From: CAXTEJ01 sp964243295
GTDB lineage: Bacteria; Actinomycetota; Actinomycetes; Actinomycetales; Angustibacteraceae
Assembly: GCA_964243295.1 (NCBI GenBank)
Contig: CAXTEJ010000001.1
Coordinates: forward strand, 124,001 to 188,000
Reading direction: 5' to 3'
Length of the DNA stretch: 64,000 nt
Shown here: piece after piece, positions 9,120-16,911 of the stretch
Numbering within the stretch: the first letter of the stretch is position 1
Layout: each line of letters starts with the position of its first letter
Notes under the pieces: model-generated
Databases searched by the model: none
Told to the model about the DNA's origin: nothing
Seen by the model: the letters and a program-made list of their open reading frames with translations, nothing else
Made by a program: the position numbers and the translations under genes

Positions 9120-10124
9120 GTGGGCGACGACGTGCGCGACGTGATCATCATCGGCTCCGGCCCGGCGGGCTACACCGCCGCGGTCTACGCCGCCCGTGCC
9201 AACCTGCGCCCGCTGGTCTTCGAGGGCTCGATCACCTTCGGTGGCGCGCTGATGAACACGACCGAGGTCGAGAACTACCCGGGTTTCCGCGACGGCATCA
9301 TGGGCCCCGATCTCATGGAGGCGATGCGCGCCCAGGCCGAGCGCTTCGGCGCCGACCTCGTCACCGACGACGTGACGGCCGTGCAGCTCGACGGCGCGAT
9401 CAAGACCGTCACGACCGGCAGCGGCACCACCCACAGCGCCCGGGCGATCATCCTGGCCACCGGATCGGCGTACCGCGAGATCGGCCTGACCAACGAGAAG
9501 CGGCTGTCAGGCCACGGTGTCTCGTGGTGCGCCACCTGCGACGGCTTCTTCTTCCGCGGCCAGGACGTCGTGGTCGTGGGTGGCGGCGACTCCGCTCTCG
9601 AGGAGGCCACCTTCCTCACCAAGTTCGCCCGGTCGGTCACCCTCGTCCACCGTCGTGGCTCGCTGCGCGCCTCCAAGGTGATGCAGGACCGCGTCTTCGC
9701 CAACGACAAGATCACCGTGCGCTGGCACAGCCAGGTCGTCGACGTCCTGGGCGATGACAAGGTCACCGGCCTGCTGGTGGAGGACACCGTCACCGGCGAG
9801 CACGACAAGCTCGACGTCACGGGCCTGTTCGTCGCGATCGGTCACGACCCCCGGGTCGAGCTGGTCAAGCACCAGATCGACCTCACTCACGAGGGCTTCA
9901 TCGCCGTCGACGGGCGCAGCTCACGCACCAGCCTGGCCGGCGTGTTCGCCTGCGGCGACGTCGTCGACCACGAGTACATGCAGGCCATCACGGCCGCCGG
10001 GTCGGGCTGCGTGGCCGCCCTGGACGCCGAGCGCTACCTCGCGACGCTCGACGACCCCACCTCGCCGTCCGACCCGCCGCAGGCCGCGCTCGTGGCTGCC
10101 GAGCTCGGCGCGCAGCTGCTCTGA
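9120..10124 (+). CDS. trxB: Thioredoxin reductase
   Basis: NADPH-dependent flavoenzyme that reduces thioredoxin. The 334 residues include the FAD-binding GSGPAGYTAA at about 12-21, redox-active C137-ATC-C140 (SWCATCDGFFF), the NADPH-binding GGGDSALEEA near 154-163 and the closing FAD motif GVFACGDVVDHEYMQA. Start is GTG 9120. The 143-bp gap upstream holds a GGAAC (9041-9045) and a TAGGAT hexamer (9057-9062), consistent with a promoter, although the spacing is not that of a normal ECF -35/-10 pair. trxA follows after 64 bp. Confidence 0.95.
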   Translation: MGDDVRDVIIIGSGPAGYTAAVYAARANLRPLVFEGSITFGGALMNTTEVENYPGFRDGIMGPDLMEAMRAQAERFGADLVTDDVTAVQLDGAIKTVTTGSGTTHSARAIILATGSAYREIGLTNEKRLSGHGVSWCATCDGFFFRGQDVVVVGGGDSALEEATFLTKFARSVTLVHRRGSLRASKVMQDRVFANDKITVRWHSQVVDVLGDDKVTGLLVEDTVTGEHDKLDVTGLFVAIGHDPRVELVKHQIDLTHEGFIAVDGRSSRTSLAGVFACGDVVDHEYMQAITAAGSGCVAALDAERYLATLDDPTSPSDPPQAALVAAELGAQLL

Positions 10125-10188
10125 CGCTCGACGCGCACCACGTGAAACATCCCCGCAGATCACCGCACACCAGCAGGAAGAGGACACC

Positions 10189-10512
10189 ATGAGCCCCACC
10201 ACCACCACCGACGCCACCTTCGACGCGGACGTCCTGGCCAGCGACAAGCCCGTCCTGGTCGACTTCTGGGCGACGTGGTGCGGGCCGTGCCGCGCCATGG
10301 CGCCGATCCTCGACGAGCTGTCGAACGAGTACGCCGACAAGCTGCAGGTGGTCAAGATCGACACCGACGCCAACCCGGGCATCACCGCCCGCTACGGCAT
10401 CACGAGCATCCCCACGCTCAACGTCTACGTGAAGGGCGAGCTGGTGAAGTCGATCACCGGCGCCAAGCCGAAGCCGGTGCTCGTCCGCGAGCTCGCCGAC
10501 TACCTGTCCTGA
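10189..10512 (+). CDS. trxA: Thioredoxin
   Basis: A 107-residue thioredoxin with the canonical active site W30-C31-G-P-C34 (ATWCGPCRAM) and the cis-proline loop TSIPTLNVY. ATG 10189 follows a good ribosome-binding site (AGGAAGAGG). It supplies reducing equivalents from TrxB to cytosolic disulfide substrates. The trxB-trxA gap (10125-10188) contains a CACGTGAAACA half-site resembling one arm of parS. Confidence 0.95.
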   Translation: MSPTTTTDATFDADVLASDKPVLVDFWATWCGPCRAMAPILDELSNEYADKLQVVKIDTDANPGITARYGITSIPTLNVYVKGELVKSITGAKPKPVLVRELADYLS

Positions 10513-10552
10513 GCGCCACCCCGCTGCAGGTGCCGACCGGCCGGGAGGTCTC

Positions 10553-11692
10553 GTGAGCGAGCGTGCGCAGGTGACCGTGACCGACGACGCGCGACGCCGG
10601 TCGGTCGTCGGCCGTCTCGTCGCCACCGGCGACCTGCCCGCAGGCATCGAGCCGGACGACGAGCGGCTGGGCACCGCGGTGCGCGCCTTCCAGCAGCGCC
10701 GCGGCATGCTCGCCGACGGGGTCGTCGGGCCGCAGACCTCCCGCGTCCTCGAGGGCACCCGGTGGAAGCTCGGCGACCGCATCCTGCTGCACGTGCCCGG
10801 GCACCTGCTCATGGGCGACGACGTGGCGGCCCTGCAGCAGCGGCTGCTCGAGCTGGGCTTCTCGTGTGGTCGCGTCGACAACCTCTTCGGCCCGCTCACC
10901 GACGCCGCGCTGCGACAGCTGCAGCGTGGCGTCGGTCTGCGCCCGGACGGCGTCGCCGGTCCGAGCACCCTGCGCGCGCTCGCTCAGCTGGCACGCTCGG
11001 TCGGCGGCGGTGCCCCGGAGGCGCTGCGCGAGGCCGACCGGGTGCGCAGCGCCGGCCCGAGCCTGGCCGGTCGGCTCGTCGTGCTCGACCCGGGCCACTC
11101 CGGCAGCGACGCGGGTGCGCAGCACGACGGTCTGGTCGAGTCCGACGTCGTCCTCGACCTGGCGCGACGCGTGGAGGGACGGCTCGCGGCGGTGGGCGTG
11201 CAGGTCGTGCTCACCCGGGGGTTGACCGGCGAGCTCGACGACCTGGGCCGCGCCGAGCTCGCCAACGAGCTGGGCGCCGACCTGCTGGTGTCGCTGCACA
11301 CCGAGTGGCTGCCCGATGTGCCCCAGGCGCACGGAGTGGCCTCGTACTTCTACGGCCGCGACGACCATGGCGGTGCCTGGTCGGTCACGGGCGAGCGGCT
11401 GGCGACCCTGGTGCAGTCCGAGGTGGCGGCCCGCACCGACCTGCTCGACTGTCGCGCGCACGCCCGGTCGTGGGACCTGCTCCGCCGCACCCAGATGCCC
11501 GCAGTGCGCGTCGACGTCGGCCACCTCAGCAACGACGGCGACGCCCGTCGTCTCGCCGACCCCGCGTTCCGCGACACCGTGGCCGAGGCGCTGGTCGTGG
11601 CGATCCAGCGGGTCTACCTGCCGCGCGCGCAGGACGCCGCGACCGGCACCTTGAACGTCGCCGACGTGATGGCGCAGGCGCGTCGCACCTGA
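10553..11692 (+). CDS. cwlM: CwlM-type peptidoglycan regulator (amidase_3 fold)
   Basis: The 379 residues comprise two peptidoglycan-binding repeats (about 20-70 and 78-145; FQQRRGMLADGVVGPQT and LRQLQRGVGLRPDGVAGPST), then an N-acetylmuramoyl-L-alanine amidase_3 domain (about 170-355) without a signal peptide. Likely zinc ligands are kept: H182 (LDPGHSG), E196 (GLVESDV) and H249 (VSLHTE). The position of the usual catalytic Glu near the end is Asp (D321, VRVDVGHLSN). In mycobacteria CwlM is cytoplasmic, phosphorylated by PknB and activates MurA. Lack of a leader, the altered acid and its place after trxA favour that role. GTG 10553 follows GGGAGGTC. Confidence 0.88.
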   Translation: MSERAQVTVTDDARRRSVVGRLVATGDLPAGIEPDDERLGTAVRAFQQRRGMLADGVVGPQTSRVLEGTRWKLGDRILLHVPGHLLMGDDVAALQQRLLELGFSCGRVDNLFGPLTDAALRQLQRGVGLRPDGVAGPSTLRALAQLARSVGGGAPEALREADRVRSAGPSLAGRLVVLDPGHSGSDAGAQHDGLVESDVVLDLARRVEGRLAAVGVQVVLTRGLTGELDDLGRAELANELGADLLVSLHTEWLPDVPQAHGVASYFYGRDDHGGAWSVTGERLATLVQSEVAARTDLLDCRAHARSWDLLRRTQMPAVRVDVGHLSNDGDARRLADPAFRDTVAEALVVAIQRVYLPRAQDAATGTLNVADVMAQARRT

Positions 11693-11742
11693 CGGCCCCA
11701 GCGGGCACGACCGGACGTGCGGCTGCTCGCGCGTCCGCCGCC

Positions 11743-12399
11743 CTAGGGCGACGTGCGGGTCAGCACCGGTGCGCGCACGGAGCCGAGCAGTCGCTCGAGC
11801 GCGTGCTCCACGTCCTCGCGCCACGACAGGGCGGTGCGCAGGTCGAGCCGCAGCCGCGGGTGCCGGTGGTGCGGCCGCACGGTCTTGAACCCCACCGCCA
11901 GCAGGTACCCGGCCGGCAGCACGCAGCCCCCGGCGTCCAGCGCCCGCTCGAACGGGTCGGTGACCTCGTCGTCCCCGTGGACGCCGTACGCCTCGATGGC
12001 TCGCACCCCGCGGCGGGTGAGGTCCTTGGCCACACCCTGCAGCAGCATCCGGCCGATACCGCCGCCGGCGTGTGCGGGCACCACCCGGCCGGTCATGAGC
12101 AGCACGGCGTCGGGACTCACGGGTGCGGTGGGGAACGCCACCGAGCGCGGCACGAGGTGCGGCGGCGCGTACATCAGGTAGCCGGCGAGCTCGGAGTCGA
12201 CGGAGGCGATGCGTCCGACCGAGCCCCACTCGAGCAGCGCGGACGACAGCCAGGCCTCCTTCTCGAAGGAGGCGTCGCCGTCGCGCACAGCGCGATCGGC
12301 GGCCACCGGGTCGAGGTGCCAGAAGACGCACGACCGGCAGGGGGCAGGGATGTCGGCGAGGCTGTCGAGCGTCAGTGGCGCGAGGCGGCGTGCGATCAC
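11743..12399 (-). CDS. GNAT family N-acetyltransferase
   Basis: A 218-residue GNAT-fold protein: the acetyl-CoA loop appears as RVVPAHAGGGIGRMLLQGVAKDL at about 105-127. The N-terminus carries CRSCVFWHLDP, a Cys pair typical of the actinobacterial homologues placed next to parB (Rv3916c neighbourhood). The substrate is unknown. The ATG overlaps the stop of the small membrane gene (ATGA), so it is translated from the parB transcript. It ends 50 bp from convergent cwlM; a weak stem (GCACG...CGTGC) lies in the gap. Confidence 0.8.
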   Translation of the reverse strand: MIARRLAPLTLDSLADIPAPCRSCVFWHLDPVAADRAVRDGDASFEKEAWLSSALLEWGSVGRIASVDSELAGYLMYAPPHLVPRSVAFPTAPVSPDAVLLMTGRVVPAHAGGGIGRMLLQGVAKDLTRRGVRAIEAYGVHGDDEVTDPFERALDAGGCVLPAGYLLAVGFKTVRPHHRHPRLRLDLRTALSWREDVEHALERLLGSVRAPVLTRTSP

Positions 12400-12656
12400 C
12401 GGTCGCCCTCGCCCGCACCGTCGTGCCGCGGTGCCTCGACGGGCCCGCCACTCGCCAACGGCGCTCGCCCGACCGCCGGCTCCTCGCCGGGCTCCAGCCG
12501 CAGGGCCACCAGGTCGGGATGTGGCGCGGTGTAGTCGCTGGCGTAGGCCCGGGCCGGCCGCGGCCGGACCAGCCCCGCGAGGTAGCCGCCCAACGCTCCC
12601 GCCACCAGGGCTACGAGCACCGTGGCGAGCGACCGGCGCACCTGCTGCAGCTGCAT
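12396..12656 (-). CDS. Small single-pass membrane protein downstream of parB
   Basis: Eighty-six residues with one membrane helix near the N-terminus (LATVLVALVAGALGGYLAGLV) followed by a polar tail rich in Pro and Glu. ATG 12656 has AGGAAG seven bases upstream. An alternative GTG at 12731 overlaps the parB stop (GTGA) and would add 25 Arg-rich residues. The stop overlaps the GNAT start, supporting a real gene in the parA-parB transcript. No known family is recognised; the C-terminal region has no visible motif. Confidence 0.6.
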   Translation of the reverse strand: MQLQQVRRSLATVLVALVAGALGGYLAGLVRPRPARAYASDYTAPHPDLVALRLEPGEEPAVGRAPLASGGPVEAPRHDGAGEGDR

Positions 12657-12727
12657 GCTGGACTTCCTGGTCAGGAGCGTCACGCCTCGTGCCGCCGCGC
12701 GGTGAGATCGACGCATCCTACGGCGGC

Positions 12728-13807
12728 TCACGCCGTCGGCGCACCGTCCCGCTCGGGCTCCAGCACGGCGAGGATCCGCTCGAGGTCGTCGACGCTCGCG
12801 AACTCGACCGTGAGCCGGCCCTTGCGCCGCCCCATGGCGATGCTGACCCGGGTGTCGAAGCGGTCGCTGAGGCGCGCAGCCACCTCGTCCAGCTGCGGTG
12901 ACGGCGCAGCGCGTGTGGCCGTACGTCGGGCAGCCGGCTCAGGCTGGCCGCCGAGCGACACGATCTCCTCGGTGGCCCGCACCGACAGACCCTCGGCGAC
13001 CACGCGCTGCGCGAGGCGCTCGATGGCGGCACCGTCGTCCAGGCCGAGCAGCGCGCGGGCGTGACCGGCCGACAGGACCCCGGCCGCGACGCGACGCTGC
13101 ACCAGCGGAGGCAGCCGCAGCAGCCGGATGGTGTTCGAGATCTGCGGCCGTGACCGGCCGAGCCGGCGCGCCAGGTCGTCGTGCGTGCACCCGAAGTCCT
13201 CGAGCAGCTGGGAGTAGGCCGCACCCTCCTCGAGCGCGTTGAGCTGGCTGCGGTGCAGGTTCTCCAGCAGCGCATCGCGCAGCAGGTCGTCGTCGGCCGT
13301 GGCGCGGATGATCGCCGGCACCGTCGTGAGGCCCGCCTGCTGGCTGGCCCGCCACCGGCGCTCGCCCATGACGAGCTCGTAGCGGTTCGGGTCGTCGGGC
13401 AGCCGACGCACGACGACGGGCTGCAGCACGCCGATCTCGCGCACCGAGTGCGCCAGCTCGGCGAGCTCGTCCTCGTCGAACACCGACCGCGGCTGACGCG
13501 GGTTGGCCGTGATGGCGTCGACCGGCAGCTCGGCGTACTCGGCACCCGGCACGGGCAGCAGCTCGCCGCTGCGCACCGCAGGAACGGGCACCCGACCGGT
13601 TGCCGACCCAGGCGAGCGGCCGTGCGGCGCCAAGGGCGTGGGGAAGAAGACGTCGACGGGCCGGCCGGCCGGGTCGCCGTCCCTGGTGTCGGGACGCGCG
13701 CGGTCATCGCCATCGGGGTAGAGCTGCTCGCGGTCCAGCTGCGCGGTCGAGCTCGCCGGGATCAGCGCCCCGAGCCCTCGTCCGAGTCCACGCCGCTTGT
13801 CGCTCAC
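12728..13807 (-). CDS. parB: Chromosome-partitioning protein ParB
   Basis: Centromere-binding CTPase. The 359 residues start with the ParA-interaction peptide (SDKRRGLGRGLGALIP), carry the ParB/Srx domain (PVDAITANPRQPRSVFDEDELAEL; CTP-binding GERRWRA) and the helix-turn-helix (DFGCTHDDLARRLGRSRPQISN), and end with a dimerisation domain (FASVDDLERILAVL). Start overlaps the parA stop (ATGA). It should bind the parS-like sites at 15157-15172 and 16135-16150. Confidence 0.95.
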   Translation of the reverse strand: MSDKRRGLGRGLGALIPASSTAQLDREQLYPDGDDRARPDTRDGDPAGRPVDVFFPTPLAPHGRSPGSATGRVPVPAVRSGELLPVPGAEYAELPVDAITANPRQPRSVFDEDELAELAHSVREIGVLQPVVVRRLPDDPNRYELVMGERRWRASQQAGLTTVPAIIRATADDDLLRDALLENLHRSQLNALEEGAAYSQLLEDFGCTHDDLARRLGRSRPQISNTIRLLRLPPLVQRRVAAGVLSAGHARALLGLDDGAAIERLAQRVVAEGLSVRATEEIVSLGGQPEPAARRTATRAAPSPQLDEVAARLSDRFDTRVSIAMGRRKGRLTVEFASVDDLERILAVLEPERDGAPTA

Positions 13808-15243
13808 GCCCTGCCCCTTCGCCCGCTAACCCCCGCGCCTGCCGGCACGGCTCGTCCTGAAGTCTGCGCCACACCCACCGTCGCAGTCGGGACCTGCGGA
13901 CCCGCGTGTCCACTGCGGTGCGCCAGCTCGCGGGCCGCCTCGAGGTAGGACAGCGCGCCGGTGGAGCCCGGGTCGTAGGTCATGACGGTCTGGCCGTGGC
14001 TGGGCGCCTCGGAGATGCGCACCGACCGGGGGATGCTCGTGCGCAGGACCAGCTCGGGGAAGTGCTCGCGCACCTGCTCGGCCACCTCGCTGCTGAGCCG
14101 GGTGCGCCCGTCGTACATCGTCAGCAGGATCGTCGAGACGTGCAGCGTGGGGTTCAGGTGCCGCTTGACCAGCTCGATGTTCTTCAGCAGCTGCGACAGC
14201 CCCTCGAGCGCGTAGTACTCGCACTGGATCGGGATGAACACCTCCTGGGCGCTGACCAGCGCGTTCACCGTCAGCAGGCCGAGCGACGGCGGGCAGTCGA
14301 CGAGCACGTAGTCGAACGTCGGCTCCCCCGCCTCGACGCGCGAGCGGACGAGCTCGTCGAGGGCCCGCAGCAGCCGGGTCTCGCGCGCCACCATCGGCAC
14401 GAGCTCGATCTCGGCGCCGGCGAGGTCGATGGTGGCCGGCGCGCACCACAGCCCCGGCACATCCGGGCACTCCTGCAGCGCCTCGGCCAGCGGCATGCCG
14501 TCGACGAGCACGTCGTACACGCTGGGCACCTCGGCGTGGTGCGGGATGCTCAGCGCCGTCGAGGTGTTGCCCTGCGGGTCGAGGTCGAGCACCAGCACCC
14601 GCAGCCCACCCTGGGCGAGCGCCGCAGCCATGTTGACCGCCGTGGTCGTCTTGCCGACCCCGCCCTTCTGGTTGGCCATCGTCATGACGCGCGGGGACGC
14701 CGGGGGCGGCAGCCGCTGCCCGAGCAGGGCGCGGCGCCGGCGGGTGTCCTCCTCGAGCTCTCGGGCCAGCGGGGTGTCGGCGCCGGCGTGAGCGTCCGCG
14801 TGGGCGTCGGCATCCGCCGCGCCGGCGTCGGACAGCCGCTCGACGGTGCGGGTGCCGGACGTCGGGCGCTCGCCCGGGCCGGACCCCTCGACAGCAGCCT
14901 CGGCGGTGGCGACTGCTGCTGTCGCCTCCGCAGCGGCGCCCGCCGCTGCGGCCACCTGCTCACCGAGGGCGACGGCTGCCGCCGGGGGCGACTCCACGTC
15001 ACGCCCGCCGCCGGCGCCGCTCTCGGCCGGTGCGGTGATCGGGGTCGCGCTCGTGGCGGACGTCCCCTCGTCGACAGACTCGGTCAGCGTGCGGTCACGC
15101 CTAGCGTCCCCCGCTGAGACGGCCTCGGAGCTGAGGCCAGGTGCAGGGTCGACCGCCGTTTCACGTGGAACAGGCCAACCCAGGCCACTGGACGTCGACG
15201 TGCCCGCCCCTGGCCAACCCAGACCCGTGGGTGCGCTGCTCAT
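13804..15243 (-). CDS. parA: Chromosome-partitioning ATPase ParA with long N-terminal extension
   Basis: Walker-type ATPase moving ParB-parS complexes. The deviant Walker A (NQKGGVGKTTTAVN) sits at about 188-201, with DLDPQGN and VDCPPSLGLLTVNAL after it. The start at ATG 15243 is secure because GGAGG lies seven bases upstream, so the 180-residue Ala/Gly/Asp-rich leader is translated. The leader has short Ala-Asp-Ala-His repeats. A parS-like sequence lies inside the coding region at codons 24-29. The family core is about 260 residues, so this protein is unusually long at 479. Confidence 0.93.
   Translation of the reverse strand: MSSAPTGLGWPGAGTSTSSGLGWPVPRETAVDPAPGLSSEAVSAGDARRDRTLTESVDEGTSATSATPITAPAESGAGGGRDVESPPAAAVALGEQVAAAAGAAAEATAAVATAEAAVEGSGPGERPTSGTRTVERLSDAGAADADAHADAHAGADTPLARELEEDTRRRRALLGQRLPPPASPRVMTMANQKGGVGKTTTAVNMAAALAQGGLRVLVLDLDPQGNTSTALSIPHHAEVPSVYDVLVDGMPLAEALQECPDVPGLWCAPATIDLAGAEIELVPMVARETRLLRALDELVRSRVEAGEPTFDYVLVDCPPSLGLLTVNALVSAQEVFIPIQCEYYALEGLSQLLKNIELVKRHLNPTLHVSTILLTMYDGRTRLSSEVAEQVREHFPELVLRTSIPRSVRISEAPSHGQTVMTYDPGSTGALSYLEAARELAHRSGHAGPQVPTATVGVAQTSGRAVPAGAGVSGRRGRA
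15157..15172. promoter_or_regulatory. parS-like ParB-binding site inside parA
   Basis: CGTTTCACGTGGAACA matches the parS consensus TGTTTCACGTGAAACA at 14 of 16 positions. It lies within the 5' coding part of parA, 72-87 bases after its start codon, and encodes VPRET. The origin-proximal position suits a centromere site. Confidence 0.75.
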
Positions 15244-15417
15244 GGTGCCCTCCTGTCCGACCTGCCGTGCAGTGCTGAGGGCCGTTCACCGTGGCGGACG
15301 ACCAGCGCTCAACCGAGACCGCCGCCATTCTGTCGTGCCCACCACGTGACCGGTGCGGGCACCTGGGGAAGCCGCGTCGGCTGGCGCAGCGTGTCGGCAC
15401 GTGCGCACGCCACGGCC

Positions 15418-15460
15418 TCGTCCACAGCTGCGCCCGCACTCGTCCACATCCCTGTCCACA
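15418..15460 (+). promoter_or_regulatory. Three DnaA-box-like sites between parA and rsmG
   Basis: TCGTCCACA at 15418-15426 and 15440-15448 and CTGTCCACA at 15452-15460 each match TTGTCCACA at 8 of 9 positions and point the same way. They occupy the 233-bp gap upstream of parA, so DnaA could affect parAB transcription or this could be an auxiliary DnaA-binding cluster. Confidence 0.55.
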
Positions 15461-15476
15461 GCGCCGCCGGGTCGGC

Positions 15477-16142
15477 TCACGCGGGCGACGAGCGCTTCGC
15501 CCGGCCCGCCCTCGCCGCTGCTCGATGCACCTCGACCACCGTCACCGGCTCCTCGAGGTGCGCTGCTCCGACGAGGCGCACCTCGCACCGGTCGCCACCG
15601 GCCCGGCGAACGGCGTCGCGGGTGCGCGCGACCTCCTCGGCGGCGGTGCGGCCCTTGATCGCGAGCAGCCGACCCCCGGGGATGAGCAGCGGCATGGCCC
15701 AGCGCGCGAGCCGATCGAGAGGAGCGACGGCGCGGGCGGTCACGACCGGGACGCTGATCACGGACGCGAGCTCCTCGGCCCGGCCGCGGCGCACCTGCAC
15801 CGTGTCCAGCCCGAGGTCGTCGACCACCCGGGTCAACCACTCGACGCGACGCATCAGCGGCTCGACGAGGACGACGGTGAGGTCGGGCCGACACAGCGCG
15901 AGCGCGATACCAGGCAGGCCGGCGCCCGAACCGACGTCCGCGACGGATTCACCCGGGCCAACGAGCTCGGTCACCACGGCACAGTTCAGGACGTGCCGGT
16001 CCCACAGCCGTGGCACCTCACGTGGACCGATGAGCCCCCACTCGACACCGGTCGTGGCGAGGTGCTGCACGTAACGCTCGGCCAGCGGCAGCCGATCGGC
16101 GTAGAGCGCTCGCGCGGCAGCCGAAGCCGGCAGCGGTTCCAC
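15477..16142 (-). CDS. rsmG: 16S rRNA (guanine-527-N7)-methyltransferase RsmG
   Basis: SAM-dependent methyltransferase of 16S rRNA G527 (GidB). Of its 221 residues the SAM-binding loop VADVGSGAGLPG is at about 67-78, and the family signature LWDRHVLNCAVVTEL precedes it. GTG 16142 is the start; the parS-like palindrome at 16135-16150 covers it, so ParB binding could overlie this start. It follows jag by seven bases. Confidence 0.94.
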   Translation of the reverse strand: MEPLPASAAARALYADRLPLAERYVQHLATTGVEWGLIGPREVPRLWDRHVLNCAVVTELVGPGESVADVGSGAGLPGIALALCRPDLTVVLVEPLMRRVEWLTRVVDDLGLDTVQVRRGRAEELASVISVPVVTARAVAPLDRLARWAMPLLIPGGRLLAIKGRTAAEEVARTRDAVRRAGGDRCEVRLVGAAHLEEPVTVVEVHRAAARAGRAKRSSPA

Positions 16143-16150
16143 GTGAACCT
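16135..16150. promoter_or_regulatory. parS-like site over the rsmG start codon
   Basis: GGTTCCACGTGAACCT is a near-palindrome matching TGTTTCACGTGAAACA at 12 of 16 positions, with an intact CACGTGAA core. It spans the end of jag and the first codon of rsmG. Confidence 0.55.
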
Positions 16151-16740
16151 CAGGGCGCGAGCACCACGACGCAGCGCGCCGGCTCGGCGCCCTCGGACTC
16201 CGAGCGCAGCCCGGCCTCGGCCACAGCGTCGTGCACGACCTTGCGCTCGAACGGCGACATGGGGCTCAGCGTGACCGGCTCGCCCGAGGCGGTGACCTGA
16301 TCGATGGCGTCCTTGGCGATGGCCACCAGCTCAGTGCGTCGGGCAGCCCGGTGACCCGCCACGTCGAGCATCAGGCGCGAGCGCTCGCCCGTGCTGGCGA
16401 GCACGGCGAGGCGGGTGAGCTCCTGCAGCGCCTCGAGCACCTCGCCGCTGCGGCCGACGAGGCGGCGAGGGACGCGACCCTCGTCGGAGTCCACGATCGC
16501 CACCGCCGCGCGATCGCCGTCGATGTCGACGTCGAGGTCGCCGTCCAGGTCGGTGACGTCCAGCAGCCGCTCGAGGTAGTCGGCCGCGATCTCACCCTCC
16601 CGCTCCAGTCGCTCGATCAGGCTCTTGCGCGCGGGCGCCGTGGGCGCCTGCTCGGTGGCGGTCTCGACGTCCGCACCCCGGTCGTCAGTTGTCTGAACGT
16701 CCCGAGCCTGGTCGTCGAGCGGGGTGCTGGTGTCGGTCAC
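16150..16740 (-). CDS. jag: KhpB/Jag RNA-binding protein (KH and R3H domains)
   Basis: A 196-residue protein with an acidic N-terminal segment, a helix resembling the Jag N-domain (ADYLERLLDV), a KH domain containing LVGRSGEVLEALQELTRLAV at about 92-111, and an R3H domain with the R-x3-H pair in RKVVH. Such proteins bind RNA, often with KhpA, and in Gram-positives affect cell division. The gene sits in the usual yidC-jag-rsmG order. GTG 16740 has AGGAG eight bases upstream. Confidence 0.92.
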   Translation of the reverse strand: MTDTSTPLDDQARDVQTTDDRGADVETATEQAPTAPARKSLIERLEREGEIAADYLERLLDVTDLDGDLDVDIDGDRAAVAIVDSDEGRVPRRLVGRSGEVLEALQELTRLAVLASTGERSRLMLDVAGHRAARRTELVAIAKDAIDQVTASGEPVTLSPMSPFERKVVHDAVAEAGLRSESEGAEPARCVVVLAP

Positions 16741-16911
16741 GGCGTTCTCCTGGGTACGTCGGCGCCGCGGTGGCGCCGGTCGCGCTTGGGTGCGCGGTGC
16801 GGGTGGGACGTCGGCTGGTGAAGCGGTCGAGCGAGATGACGTGCGATCTAGGCAGTCGAGCGGCCGCGGTCGGCGGCAGATCGGCGTGGACGACGCAGCC
16901 GGCCTGGGCGG

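Noticed and set aside
12657..12731. Longer start (GTG 12731) for the small membrane gene
   Set aside because: AGGAAG directly before ATG 12656 is better placed; the added residues are only Arg-rich filler. Not excluded.
13906..15117. Plus-strand open frame of 403 codons across parA
   Set aside because: Antisense shadow of parA; no domain, and parA has a strong ribosome-binding site and Walker motifs.
16014..16029. Further parS-like site (TCACGTGGAC) in rsmG
   Set aside because: Only 9 of 16 positions match; CACGTG cores are common in this composition.
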